A DNA stretch of 64,000 nt from Mucilaginibacter paludis DSM 18603 (lineage in GTDB: Bacteria > Bacteroidota > Bacteroidia > Sphingobacteriales > Sphingobacteriaceae). Positions 17,787 through 26,205 of the stretch are shown one piece after another. Numbering within the stretch: position 1 is the first letter of the stretch; each line of letters starts with the position of its first letter. The stretch is from contig NZ_CM001403.1 in assembly GCF_000166195.2 (NCBI RefSeq), forward strand, positions 434,001 through 498,000, written 5' to 3'. The position numbers were made by a program, and so were the translations under genes. Below the pieces are notes generated by a model, which searched no databases, had not been told where the DNA came from, and saw only the letters and a list, made by a program, of their open reading frames with translations.

Positions 17787-18240
17787 GTCCGGCCAGCCGG
17801 GAAAATAGCGGTGACGTTTGGAACTTCGTGATCTTATCTACCCACAGGAAAAAGCGGGCAAAGGCCCCGACTGCACGCCGGGCCGGGTTTGGCCTGCGGG
17901 CGGAAGGATCGGGCAGTCCAAAGCCCCCTCTAAACCGCGTAGCGCTCATGCACACCAAAAAACAAACCAAGGTGCATAATCTCCCCCGGTAGGGGAGACT
18001 TTTTAAGCCCTCCCTACCGGGGAGGGTTGGGTGGGGCTTCCTCCCGCGGCGTTTGAGCGGGCCGATGTTATAATTTAAGAATACTGATCGTCGGAGCAAA
18101 TAAGCACATTGATAATAAGTGCACCTAACATGATGCATACTTAACGCTTTTAACAGATCCCTCCTCGCGTCGGGATGACAAAATAAAGAGAAAACCGCAT
18201 TGATAATCAGTAACTTAAACGAAAGCCATTATAAGCAATA
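17787..18240 (+). repeat. R1 modular interspersed repeat, copy B (M2 middle module)
   Basis: It starts TCCGGCCAGCCGGGAAAA and contains the GACTGC..GCAGTC hairpin (about 17868-17921). Here the M1 module is replaced by M2, a fold-back built on CTCCCCCGGTAGGGGAGACTT and AAGCCCTCCCTACCGGGGAG. It ends with the shared right module (CCGCGGCGTTTGAGCGGGCC, AATTTAAGAATACTGAT, CCATTATAAG). A half copy of R2 (CGTCGGGATGACA) is embedded near 18163. A 144-codon open frame on the minus strand is a translation of the repeat. Confidence 0.8.
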
Positions 18241-18360
18241 TATTTTTTTTCTTGCCGTTTCAATTAGGTATCAATGATTTTTTTCCAAAATTCATTGATT
18301 AAAAACATTCAACCAAATAGCTCAAGTTATACTATTTGGAGGACAATTGAATTTGCTGCC

Positions 18361-18708
18361 ATGACCATTGAAGATATCGAAACCATTTGCGACCAATTTA
18401 CCGCCGTTACCAAAGACATCAAGTGGGAAGATCATTTATGTTTTAACGTGGGAGGCAAAATGTTTTTAATTACCACGCCAGACGCCTTTCCGCCAAATGC
18501 CTCCTTCAAGGTAACCGCCGAAGAGTACGAGGAACTTGCCGCTCGCGATGGCTTTAAGCCTGCGCCGCACCTGGCAAGGTACAAATGGGTGCATGTAGAA
18601 GATATCAGCAGGCTAAACAAACGTGAATGGGAACACGATGCCCGGCAATCATACACCCTCGTAGTAGCAAAATTACCTTTAAAGCTTAAAAATCAATTAA
18701 GTTTATAA
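18361..18708 (+). CDS. MmcQ/YjbR family protein
   Basis: A 115-residue protein from ATG 18361 (MTIEDIETICDQF). The pattern matches the MmcQ/YjbR fold, a double-wing DNA-binding-like domain of unknown role: IKWEDHLCFNVGGKMFLI, PPNASFKVTAEEYEEL, GFKPAPHLARYKWVHVED and RQSYTLVVAKLPLK. The frame can be extended to 18274, but that part is in AT-rich leader DNA. The downstream cupin gene begins 10 bp after the stop, so the two are probably co-transcribed. Confidence 0.82.
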   Translation: MTIEDIETICDQFTAVTKDIKWEDHLCFNVGGKMFLITTPDAFPPNASFKVTAEEYEELAARDGFKPAPHLARYKWVHVEDISRLNKREWEHDARQSYTLVVAKLPLKLKNQLSL

Positions 18709-18718
18709 TATTTGGCGT

Positions 18719-19108
18719 ATGATTAAAGCATACCAACTATACACCGGTGCCGACGGGCATTCGCACGTGCAGCAGGGTTACGTCACGGAGCACTTTTTAA
18801 CCGAAGCAGTCTCTATCACCTTCAAAGAATCTCCCCCTCACTCCTCTTTCGATTGGCATAACGCCCCTGTTGAGCAATACGTTATTACCTTATCCGGCAC
18901 GCTGCAATTTGAAACCCGTACCGGCGAATCTTTCATCCTGAAACCAGGCGAAGTACTCATCGCCTTAGATACCACCGGAACTGCCCACCAATGGAAACTG
19001 ATTGATGATGCCCCATGGAGAAGAGCTTATGTTGTGTTAAAGGATAACTCGGCGTTCAATTTTGTGGCAGACGAGCAAAAACCCTCGCCACGAACAATTA
19101 GCGTATAA
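18719..19108 (+). CDS. Cupin-domain protein
   Basis: A 129-residue single-domain beta-barrel protein. The first cupin box covers HSSFDWHNAPVEQYVITLSG and the second is PGEVLIALDTTGTAHQWKL, so His, Glu and His metal ligands are available. It starts 10 bp after the YjbR-like gene and ends 15 bp before fdhD, so it lies in the fdhD operon. Substrate unknown. Confidence 0.75.
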   Translation: MIKAYQLYTGADGHSHVQQGYVTEHFLTEAVSITFKESPPHSSFDWHNAPVEQYVITLSGTLQFETRTGESFILKPGEVLIALDTTGTAHQWKLIDDAPWRRAYVVLKDNSAFNFVADEQKPSPRTISV

Positions 19109-19123
19109 CATTGTATATCAATA

Positions 19124-20008
19124 ATGACAGTTGAATCAAGCTTACGTCTACCTATAATTAAAGTTAAAGCCGCTTTAAGCGTAGGCACATCAGATGCGCT
19201 CGCTATCGAAGAACCATTAGAGATCAGGCTGGAACATGGCCCGGCAAATCAACGGCAAATTCAAAACATTTCGGTTACCATGCGCACGCCGGGCAATGAT
19301 GCCGAACTGGCCCTCGGCTTTTTATTTACCGAGGGGATTATTAGCAGCTTAACAGCGGTTGAAAGTATCAACCATTGCCTGATAACTTGTGCCGAGAACA
19401 AGGAGAATATCATTCAGGTATGTTTAACTGCATCCTCCACCCCTAACCTGCGCAATACCGAACGAAATTTTTATACAACCTCAAGTTGCGGCGTTTGCGG
19501 CAAGGGATCTATCAATGCCATCCGCACGGTTAGCGCCTTTAACCATATCAATAACGATGATAACTCAATTGATGCGAATACCCTTTATAGCTTACCCGAT
19601 GCCCTGCGCTTAAACCAGGCCGTCTTTGCCGACACCGGAGGCCTGCACGCCGCTGCATTATTTACCAACCTGGGCCAACTGTTACTGGTGCGGGAGGATG
19701 TGGGCCGCCATAACGCGCTGGATAAACTGATTGGTGCCGCCATCAATCAAAACTGGCTGCCTTTAAAGGCACATGTGCTGATGCTAAGCGGGCGCGCCAG
19801 TTTCGAGCTGGTGCAAAAGGCTGTTATGGCGGGTATTAAAATTATAGCGGCGGTAGGTGCTCCATCAACCCTGGCCGTGCAACTGGCCGAAGAATTTAAC
19901 GTTACATTGATTGGCTTTTTACGCGATGAGCGTTTCAATATTTATACGGCACCACAACGCGTGTTATTGACCCGAATAATTTTGACAACTGATGAGCGAA
20001 GAAATTAA
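19124..20008 (+). CDS. fdhD: Formate dehydrogenase accessory sulfurtransferase FdhD
   Basis: Transfers sulfur from a cysteine desulfurase to the molybdenum cofactor of formate-dehydrogenase-type enzymes. The 294-residue length is typical. It carries the family core SSCGVCGKGSI with Cys122 and Cys125, plus MRTPGNDAELALGFLFTEG near the N-terminus and EDVGRHNALDKLIGAA and SGRASFELVQKA later, all FdhD signatures. The stop lies inside the next gene (17-bp overlap), which encodes the likely client oxidoreductase, so synthesis of the pair is probably coupled. Confidence 0.95.
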   Translation: MTVESSLRLPIIKVKAALSVGTSDALAIEEPLEIRLEHGPANQRQIQNISVTMRTPGNDAELALGFLFTEGIISSLTAVESINHCLITCAENKENIIQVCLTASSTPNLRNTERNFYTTSSCGVCGKGSINAIRTVSAFNHINNDDNSIDANTLYSLPDALRLNQAVFADTGGLHAAALFTNLGQLLLVREDVGRHNALDKLIGAAINQNWLPLKAHVLMLSGRASFELVQKAVMAGIKIIAAVGAPSTLAVQLAEEFNVTLIGFLRDERFNIYTAPQRVLLTRIILTTDERRN

Positions 20009-22304
20009 ACAACCGTCGGCAGAAAACCCCGAACATTTAGGCGATTTAAAACTGGAAAAGCCCAAAACATGGGCAGCCGGCATACCCGCTGTCGTGGCTG
20101 CAATGGATCATATTTTTAAGGAAGCCGGGACCGTACGGGGAATGCATGCGCTGCTGCGGATGAATCAGAAAGGTGGCTTTGATTGCTCAAGCTGCGCCTG
20201 GCCCGATCCGGATGACGACCGCTCGCCGATAGCCGAATATTGCGAGAACGGCGCCAAGGCCCTGGCCGAAGAAGCCACTACTAAAAAGCTGACCGCAGAA
20301 TTTTTCGCTCAAAACTCCGTAGCCGGCCTATCCGCACTCACGGATATGGAAATAGGCAAAAAAGGCCGCATTGCGCAACCGGTTTATTTGCCCAAAGGCG
20401 GCACCCATTATCAGCCCATCAGTTGGGATGAGGCCTTTAAAAAAGTTGGGCAAGCCTTAAATAACCTTGCATCGCCAAACGAGGCTGCTTTTTATACCTC
20501 TGGGCGTACCGGCAACGAGGCATCATTTATTTACCAGCTGTTTACCAAAGAGTACGGCACCAATAACCTGCCCGATTGCTCGAACATGTGTCACGAATCA
20601 ACCAGTGTAGCATTGGCTGAAACCATAGGCATTGGCAAGGGGACAGTTACGCTGCATGATTTTTACGATACCGACGTGATCATCATTATAGGCCAAAACC
20701 CCGGAACCAACCATCCGCGAATGCTTACCGCGCTCCGAAAGGCCAAAGAGAACGGTAGCAAAATCATTGCGATAAACCCTTTATTTGAAGCCGGGTTACT
20801 GGGCTTTAAAGATCCGCAAACCGTAAAAGGCGTAATTGGTATTACACAACAAGTGGCTGACCTTTACTTACAGGTAAAGATTAACGGTGATATGGCGCTG
20901 ATTAAAGCCCTCGAACTACTCTTGCTGGAAGCCGACGAAGAGGCACCCGGAACAGTGCTTGACCACACCTTTATTAAAGAAAAGACAACAGGCTACGATG
21001 CACTCAGGGCTCATTTGCTGAAGTATAGTTTGAATGACCTGGCTGTAGCGGCCGGTGTACCGGCGGAACAAATCCGCGAAGCGGCAAACATGATCAAGCA
21101 TAAAAGTAAGATCATTATCTGCTGGGCTATGGGTGTTACCCAGCATCAAAACGGTGTTGCCACGGTTAAAGAGATCAGCAATTTAGTTTTAATGAAAGGT
21201 AGCATTGGCAAAGCCGGCGCGGGCCTATGCCCAGTACGCGGACACAGCAATGTACAGGGTAACCGTACCATGATGATCTATGATAAGCCTTACGAAAAAC
21301 AATTAAATAAGATAAAGGAAGTGTACGGCTTTGAACCTCCGCGGGAGCATGGCTATGATGTGGTTGACAGCATTAAAGCGATGCACCAGGGCAAACTGAA
21401 AGTATTTGTAGCCATGGGCGGTAATTTTCTTTCGGCTACGCCGGATACCACTTACACCGCCGAAGCCATGCGTAAACTGAAGCTATCGGTACATATCTCC
21501 ACCAAATTAAACCGCGGCCATTTGGTCCATGGCGAAGAGAGCATCATCCTGCCCTGCCTGGCGCGTAGCGATAAGGATATATTGAACGGCAAAGAGCAGT
21601 TTGTAAGCTGCGAGAATTCCATGGGTGTTATACAGCAATCCAAGGGCGTATTAGAACCTATATCGCCTGATTTACTGAGCGAAGTAGCCATAGTTTGCCG
21701 CATGGCGAAAGCTACATTGGGTAGCCGGTCGGTAATCGGCTGGGACAAATTTGCAGCTGATTATGATAATATCCGTGCCGATATTGAAAAGGTGATACCC
21801 GGCTTCAACAGCTATAACGAGCGCGTACGTTTACCCGGCGGTTTCTATATCCCCAACGCGCCGCGCGAAGGTAAGTTTGAATTGCAGGACGGATCGACAC
21901 TCGCTAAATTTAACGTAGCCGAATTGCCTGTACATACCCTGGCGAATGATGAATACATGATGACCAGCATCCGCAGTCACGACCAGTTTAACACCACCAT
22001 TTATGGCCTGCACGACCGCTACCGCGGTGTTGATAACGAGCGCCGTGTGATTTTCATGAACGAAAAGGACATCCAGAAAGCAGGCCTGAAAAGCGGCGAC
22101 AAGGTTGACTTATTTAACCATACCGATGGCATAGAACGTGTTGCGCGACTTTTTGTAGTAGTGCCCTACAACATACCGGAGCGCTGCACCGCCACCTATT
22201 ACCCGGAAACCAATGTACTGGTCCCCATCAGCAGTGTAGCAGAGAAGAGTAACACACCTACCTCAAAAATGGTAATCATCAAGATCAGCAAGGTTGCTGG
22301 ATAA
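19992..22304 (+). CDS. YdeP/FdhF-type molybdopterin oxidoreductase
   Basis: A 770-residue member of the formate-dehydrogenase-alpha superfamily closest to YdeP. Features are GGFDCSSCAWPDPDDD near residue 55, AAFYTSGRTGNEASFIYQLF, CSNMCHESTSVALAET, IGQNPGTNHPRMLTAL, GKAGAGLCPVRGHSNVQGNRTM and a C-terminal molydopterin-binding domain (MMTSIRSHDQFNTTIYGLHDRYRG). There is no in-frame TGA, so no selenocysteine. The protein lacks a signal peptide and the four-Cys N-terminal cluster of true FdhF. No electron-transfer subunit is adjacent. It overlaps fdhD by 17 bp and presumably depends on it. The substrate is unknown; formate is only one possibility. Confidence 0.9.
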   Translation: MSEEIKQPSAENPEHLGDLKLEKPKTWAAGIPAVVAAMDHIFKEAGTVRGMHALLRMNQKGGFDCSSCAWPDPDDDRSPIAEYCENGAKALAEEATTKKLTAEFFAQNSVAGLSALTDMEIGKKGRIAQPVYLPKGGTHYQPISWDEAFKKVGQALNNLASPNEAAFYTSGRTGNEASFIYQLFTKEYGTNNLPDCSNMCHESTSVALAETIGIGKGTVTLHDFYDTDVIIIIGQNPGTNHPRMLTALRKAKENGSKIIAINPLFEAGLLGFKDPQTVKGVIGITQQVADLYLQVKINGDMALIKALELLLLEADEEAPGTVLDHTFIKEKTTGYDALRAHLLKYSLNDLAVAAGVPAEQIREAANMIKHKSKIIICWAMGVTQHQNGVATVKEISNLVLMKGSIGKAGAGLCPVRGHSNVQGNRTMMIYDKPYEKQLNKIKEVYGFEPPREHGYDVVDSIKAMHQGKLKVFVAMGGNFLSATPDTTYTAEAMRKLKLSVHISTKLNRGHLVHGEESIILPCLARSDKDILNGKEQFVSCENSMGVIQQSKGVLEPISPDLLSEVAIVCRMAKATLGSRSVIGWDKFAADYDNIRADIEKVIPGFNSYNERVRLPGGFYIPNAPREGKFELQDGSTLAKFNVAELPVHTLANDEYMMTSIRSHDQFNTTIYGLHDRYRGVDNERRVIFMNEKDIQKAGLKSGDKVDLFNHTDGIERVARLFVVVPYNIPERCTATYYPETNVLVPISSVAEKSNTPTSKMVIIKISKVAG

Positions 22305-22492
22305 GAATCGGTGTTAACTACGCTTAATAATTTTACCATAGCAAGTACTCAAGAAATCCCTTCTGCGTAAGCGTGCGGGCAGCTCCGGACTCGAGACTAA
22401 AATGGTACTTTTTACCGATTCCATAAAAAATACCATTATATCCATCAATAATACCACTGCGGCAATTTAATCTGGCTTACCTTTGAGATGTG

Positions 22493-23395
22493 ATGAAAGA
22501 CACATTTCCAATATACGATATATGCGCTATTTCGGAGTTTAAGCGGGATGATATCCTAATAAGCCGGTTTGCGCCTTATCTTAAATCGCATAAAAATCTG
22601 GCTTTGCCACATAAGCACACTTTTTATCATGTGGTATTATTTACAGAAGGGGGCGGCACCCACGAGGTCGACTTTACCACTTTTGCCGTAAAACCTTTTC
22701 AAATTTACTTTATGGTACCGGGGCAGGTTCATAGCTGGAGTTTTGAGGGCGAGGTAGACGGATATATTATTAATTTTTCAGTTCCTTTTTTTCAATCGTT
22801 TTTACTGCGCCCAGATTACCTGGAAGAGTTTCCATTTTTTAACGGTACAACAGATCATTCGGTGATTGATATCCCCCATCCGCTGCAATCCCAAATCACC
22901 CAATTGTTTGAAGCTATCATCCACGAAAGTGAAATCAACGAAAAAGCAGGCCTGGATATGGTTAAAGCGCTGATGCTGCAAATATTTATCCTGGTATCCC
23001 GCTTAAGTACAGGCAGTAAATCTCAAAACGCAACAAGCTATAACTATACCTTGCTTAAAAGTTTCCAAAAACTGGTTGAAAAAAGCTTTTCAGAGCTTAA
23101 GCTGCCTAAAGATTACGCCGAGATATTATATATTACGCCCAACCATTTAAATGCTATTTGTAAGGATATGCTTGGCGTACCGGCGGGCGAAGTGATTCGT
23201 AACCGGGTGATATTGGAAGCCAAGCGCCTGCTGATTAACCGCGACCAATCGGTTACATCAATAGCCTACGGCCTTAACTTTGCTGATAACTCGTACTTTA
23301 CCAAGTTTTTTAAAAAACATACCGGCCTTACACCAGAAGACTTCAGAAAACAAACACTAACACATACCCATCATGACAGCACTACCTATAGATAA
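22493..23395 (+). CDS. AraC-family transcriptional regulator
   Basis: A 300-residue regulator from ATG 22493 (GTG 22490 is also in frame). The cupin-like N-terminal domain has LPHKHTFYHVVLFTEGGGTHEVDF and YFMVPGQVHSWSFEGEVDG. The C-terminal HTH pair is DYAEILYITPNHLNAICKDM and SVTSIAYGLNFADNSYFTKFFKK, ending GLTPEDFRK. TACCTTTG at 22478-22485 could be a -7 box, which would make the mRNA almost leaderless. An imperfect inverted repeat (ATGGTACTTTTTA .. TAAAAAATACCAT, about 22402-22437) upstream could be an operator. The start of the DUF983 gene lies within its last 23 bp. Confidence 0.87.
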   Translation: MKDTFPIYDICAISEFKRDDILISRFAPYLKSHKNLALPHKHTFYHVVLFTEGGGTHEVDFTTFAVKPFQIYFMVPGQVHSWSFEGEVDGYIINFSVPFFQSFLLRPDYLEEFPFFNGTTDHSVIDIPHPLQSQITQLFEAIIHESEINEKAGLDMVKALMLQIFILVSRLSTGSKSQNATSYNYTLLKSFQKLVEKSFSELKLPKDYAEILYITPNHLNAICKDMLGVPAGEVIRNRVILEAKRLLINRDQSVTSIAYGLNFADNSYFTKFFKKHTGLTPEDFRKQTLTHTHHDSTTYR

Positions 23396-23813
23396 GCCGC
23401 AGTCGGCTACAGCGTACCACGTACCATCGCAATTTCAGGCAGCATTACACGCCAAATGCCCGCGCTGCCGAACCGGCAATATGTTCGCCAACAGCATGTA
23501 CGGCTTTAAAGGCCAAAAAATGAATGAGTTTTGCCCACACTGCCACTTAAAGTTTGAGCGTGAACCTGGTTACTTTTATGTAGCTATGTTTGTAAGCTAT
23601 GCCATGAATGTGGCGCAAATGGTAACGCTGGCCGTGGGTACTTACATTTTAACGGGCAGCAGTAGCCCTTGGCTATATATTACTATACTGTTAGGTGTGG
23701 CATTTGCGCTTTCGCCGTTTAATTTCAGGTATTCCAGGGTGATCTTGTTATATTGGTTAACGCCAGGTCTGCATTTTAACCCCGACAAGGCTAAAGAGCA
23801 TACCGATATTTAA
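23373..23813 (+). CDS. DUF983 membrane protein
   Basis: A 146-residue protein. Two CxxC pairs, CPRCRTG and CPHCHLKF (about residues 30-58), form a zinc-ribbon-like head, followed by two hydrophobic helices (about 67-89 and 95-112). This is the DUF983 layout, widespread in Bacteroidota. The start overlaps the AraC gene by 23 bp. The stop codon lies inside the 8-bp target duplication of the IS that follows, so the insertion left the reading frame intact by a few bases. Confidence 0.83.
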   Translation: MTALPIDKPQSATAYHVPSQFQAALHAKCPRCRTGNMFANSMYGFKGQKMNEFCPHCHLKFEREPGYFYVAMFVSYAMNVAQMVTLAVGTYILTGSSSPWLYITILLGVAFALSPFNFRYSRVILLYWLTPGLHFNPDKAKEHTDI

Positions 23814-23817
23814 AAAC

Positions 23818-25137
23818 GGGTGCAAATCAAATTGTCGCGAATAAAAAAGAATGATTAAATTTAGGTATTAGAAAAAACATGTTTAATATCTATAAAACAA
23901 TCAGTTATGAGCGAAGAAGAGTTTTTAGCGATAGCACGTAAGCGCTATGAAGAAGTGAATGCCCTGAATGATGGGATGAGTTTTTATGATTTCGAGAAAC
24001 GGCTTTCGGAGATTATGGATGCCATGACCAGGGACCTGCTTGAGACTAAAATAGGAAAAGTTCCCGCCGACAGGCGTAAAAAAAAACTCTCTGCAAATCT
24101 GGAGTAATAGAGATAGCCAAAAGCCACCCTTACAGTCAGGGCGCAAAAGGTTTTCAGATCAGTCCCCTGATGCAGGAAAAGATGGTCTTTGCAGGTCAAT
24201 ACGATAACTATGGGAGTTGCAATAAATTGATAGAGGTTTTTCTTAACAGGCAGGTTTCTACTTCACAGGTGTTACGGGTAACCAATGCTTATGGAGCAGA
24301 ATTCGGATTGGAAGACCAATCAAAGCGTACTTTAGGGCCACCTGTGAAGCAGGAAGGGGTATATGCGATGGTAGATGGCAGCATGATCCTGACCCGTGGT
24401 GGATGGAAGGAAACCAAATTAGGACGGGTCTTTAAGTCAGGTGACTGTATAAAGGATGGATCAGACAAAGGCAGTATCTTGCAATCTCAATACATAGCTC
24501 ATTTAGGAGGGAATAAGCCGTTTTGCCGTGCCATGAGTGAACTGCTGGATGCATACGGTGGCAATTCCTTGGGTGAACACTTGGTTCTGATCAATGACGG
24601 AGCAACCTGGATACACCAATGGTGTAAGGATATTTATCCTAAGGCGGTTCATGTATTAGATTATTACCATGCTGTTGAACACTTGTATGGATTTATCACA
24701 TTGGCCTTTAAAGATATAGAAACGGGCAGAACATGGGGCAAAAGCATAGAAAAGCTATTAATGGAGAGTAAAGTTGAACAAGTCATTCAAGAGATACAAA
24801 ATCACGGTACAGAAAACAAAAAGGCGCAGGAGGCTAAGGAAGGCTTGATCAACTATTATGAACAAAATAAGGAGAGAATGGATTATGCACGGTATGCAAA
24901 AATCGGTTCCGGTATTATCGGTTCTGGGGCCATTGAATCCGCCCATAGAACAGTAATTCAAAAGAGGCTTAAACAATCTGGGCAAAGATGGGGAATTAAA
25001 GGTGCTCAGAACGTACTCAATTTAAGGGTAGTATATATGAGCAATCAATGGAATAAAGTGATTGATCTCATAAAAACAGAACAAGCTAAAGCTGCTTTTA
25101 ATAATATCGCTGCCTAACGACAATTTGATTTGCACCC
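23818..25137 (+). mobile_element. Complete insertion sequence, ISKra4 family (ISMich2-like)
   Basis: A 1320-bp element with perfect 20-bp terminal inverted repeats: GGGTGCAAATCAAATTGTCG at 23818-23837 and its complement at 25118-25137. It is flanked by an 8-bp direct duplication TTAAAAAC (23810-23817 and 25138-25145). The transposase is split over two frames joined at an A9 run. Size, 8-bp duplication and frameshift agree with what I recall of the ISMich2 subgroup. All parts are intact, so it is probably recent and possibly active. Confidence 0.95.
23907..25117 (+). CDS. ISKra4-family transposase made by -1 frameshifting
   Basis: The first frame (23907-24107, 66 codons, MSEEEFLAIARKRYEEVN) runs into a run of nine A residues at 24078-24086 after CGT. 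Slipping back one base there continues as KTLCKSGVIEIAKSHPYSQG and then through the long frame to 25117 (its internal ATG is at 24170). The fused product is about 390 residues. Acidic motifs compatible with a DDE site are MVDGSMI, LINDGATWI and GSGAIESAHRTVIQKRLKQ; the last is the hallmark of ISKra4 transposases. The join restores the conserved block between the N-terminal and catalytic parts, so I read this as programmed frameshifting rather than decay. Confidence 0.88.
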
Positions 25138-25175
25138 TTAAAAACCGTGATCTGCTTATTTTAACAAGCGATTAT

Positions 25176-25183
25176 TATCTTTG
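25176..25183 (+). promoter_or_regulatory. Likely -7 box for the CDGSH gene
   Basis: TATCTTTG fits TAnnTTTG, 21 bp before the ATG at 25205 and 39 bp after the right end of the upstream IS. No clear TTG -33 box is visible at the expected spacing. Confidence 0.5.
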
Positions 25184-25204
25184 CCGGAAACGATTAAAAA
25201 TTTT

Positions 25205-25423
25205 ATGACGAAACTTACAATCAACAACAACGGATCGGTAAAAATTGAGGGCGACTTTGAAATTGTAGATATGCAGGGCAATAACTACGGCTTGCAGGGG
25301 CGTACCGTTGTTTCTATTTGCCGCTGTGGCTTATCTGCCAACAAACCTTTTTGCGATGGATCGCACAAGGGGCATTTTGAGCATGATGCCAAGGCATTTG
25401 ACCTGCCACCACGTAAAGTATAA
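25205..25423 (+). CDS. CDGSH iron-sulfur domain protein
   Basis: A 72-residue protein built around one CDGSH [2Fe-2S] motif. Ligands are Cys39, Cys41, Cys50 and His54 in CRCGLSANKPFCDGSH. The preceding beta strands (GSVKIEGDFEIVDMQGN) are typical of small bacterial mitoNEET-type proteins. ATG 25205 is chosen because it follows the -7 box and lies just before the conserved fold; an upstream TTG frame adds only eight residues. Role in Fe-S or redox sensing is inferred from the family. A terminator follows. Confidence 0.9.
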   Translation: MTKLTINNNGSVKIEGDFEIVDMQGNNYGLQGRTVVSICRCGLSANKPFCDGSHKGHFEHDAKAFDLPPRKV

Positions 25424-25452
25424 ATATAACCATACTTAAATAAAGCATACTT

Positions 25453-25477
25453 AAAGCCCTTTAACCAGGGCTTTTTT
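25453..25477 (+). terminator. Intrinsic terminator after the CDGSH gene
   Basis: AAGCCCT and AGGGCTT (25454-25460 and 25467-25473) form a stem with a 6-nt loop, followed by a T run. Confidence 0.8.
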
Positions 25478-25493
25478 ATTTAATTAAATTTAG

Positions 25494-26189
25494 ATGAAGG
25501 ATATACTGGGGCAAGCCCTGCACGATTTTTATTATCAAAACAAACCTGATACGCTTTGGATCCATAACCAATATGGCCCCAAGGAGGATATGCCCGTAGA
25601 AATATATTTCAGAGAGCCAGATGAGATGCCCGAAGCCGAGCTTATGGCCCTGCAACTTTGCCGCGGCAAGGTACTTGATATTGGCGCCGGCGCAGGTAGC
25701 CATGCCCTTGTTTTGCAACAAAAAGGATTTGATGTTACCGCTATTGATATTTCGGGCATGGCCGTAGCCGTAATGCAGGCACGCGGTGTTGCAAAAACAC
25801 AGGAAGCGGACGTTTTTGTTTATAACCAGGGGAAATACGATACGCTTTTGTTGCTCATGAATGGCATTGGGCTGAGCGGCACCCTACCAAATCTCGATGT
25901 GTTTTTACGCCATGCCCAAACATTGTTGAAACCAGGTGGACAACTACTGTTCGACTCATCGGACATCGCTTACCTGTACGAAGGGAAATTACCCAACTCG
26001 GACAAATACTACGGTGAGCTTTACTACCAGTACGAATATAAAAAGCAGAAAACAGAATGGTTCAACTGGCTTTATATCGACCAGCAAACACTAAAAGATG
26101 CAGCCTCTAAAGAGGGATGGACAGCGGATATTTTATACCAGGATGAATATGACCAGTACCTGGCCAAACTGAGCCCCCCAGCCCCCTGA
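25494..26189 (+). CDS. SAM-dependent methyltransferase (class I)
   Basis: A 231-residue soluble methyltransferase. Motif I is VLDIGAGAGSHALVLQQKG (about residues 61-79), the post-I acidic residue lies in VTAIDISG, motif II-like LLLLMNGIGLSG follows, and LLKPGGQLLFDSSD is the usual motif III. The substrate is unknown. The last residues (SPPAP) are encoded by CCCCCC repeat DNA that looks like an R1 M2 module end, and the IS4-type element begins two bases after the stop. The natural C-terminus may therefore have been altered. Confidence 0.82.
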   Translation: MKDILGQALHDFYYQNKPDTLWIHNQYGPKEDMPVEIYFREPDEMPEAELMALQLCRGKVLDIGAGAGSHALVLQQKGFDVTAIDISGMAVAVMQARGVAKTQEADVFVYNQGKYDTLLLLMNGIGLSGTLPNLDVFLRHAQTLLKPGGQLLFDSSDIAYLYEGKLPNSDKYYGELYYQYEYKKQKTEWFNWLYIDQQTLKDAASKEGWTADILYQDEYDQYLAKLSPPAP

Positions 26190-26205
26190 AGGCATATGCG
26201 TCAAC

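Noticed and set aside
17704..18138. 144-codon open frame on the minus strand
   Set aside because: It is a translation of R1 copy B, and matching frames appear wherever R1 is copied.
19992..22304. Selenocysteine-containing formate dehydrogenase
   Set aside because: There is no in-frame TGA, and the N-terminal motif is of the YdeP type.
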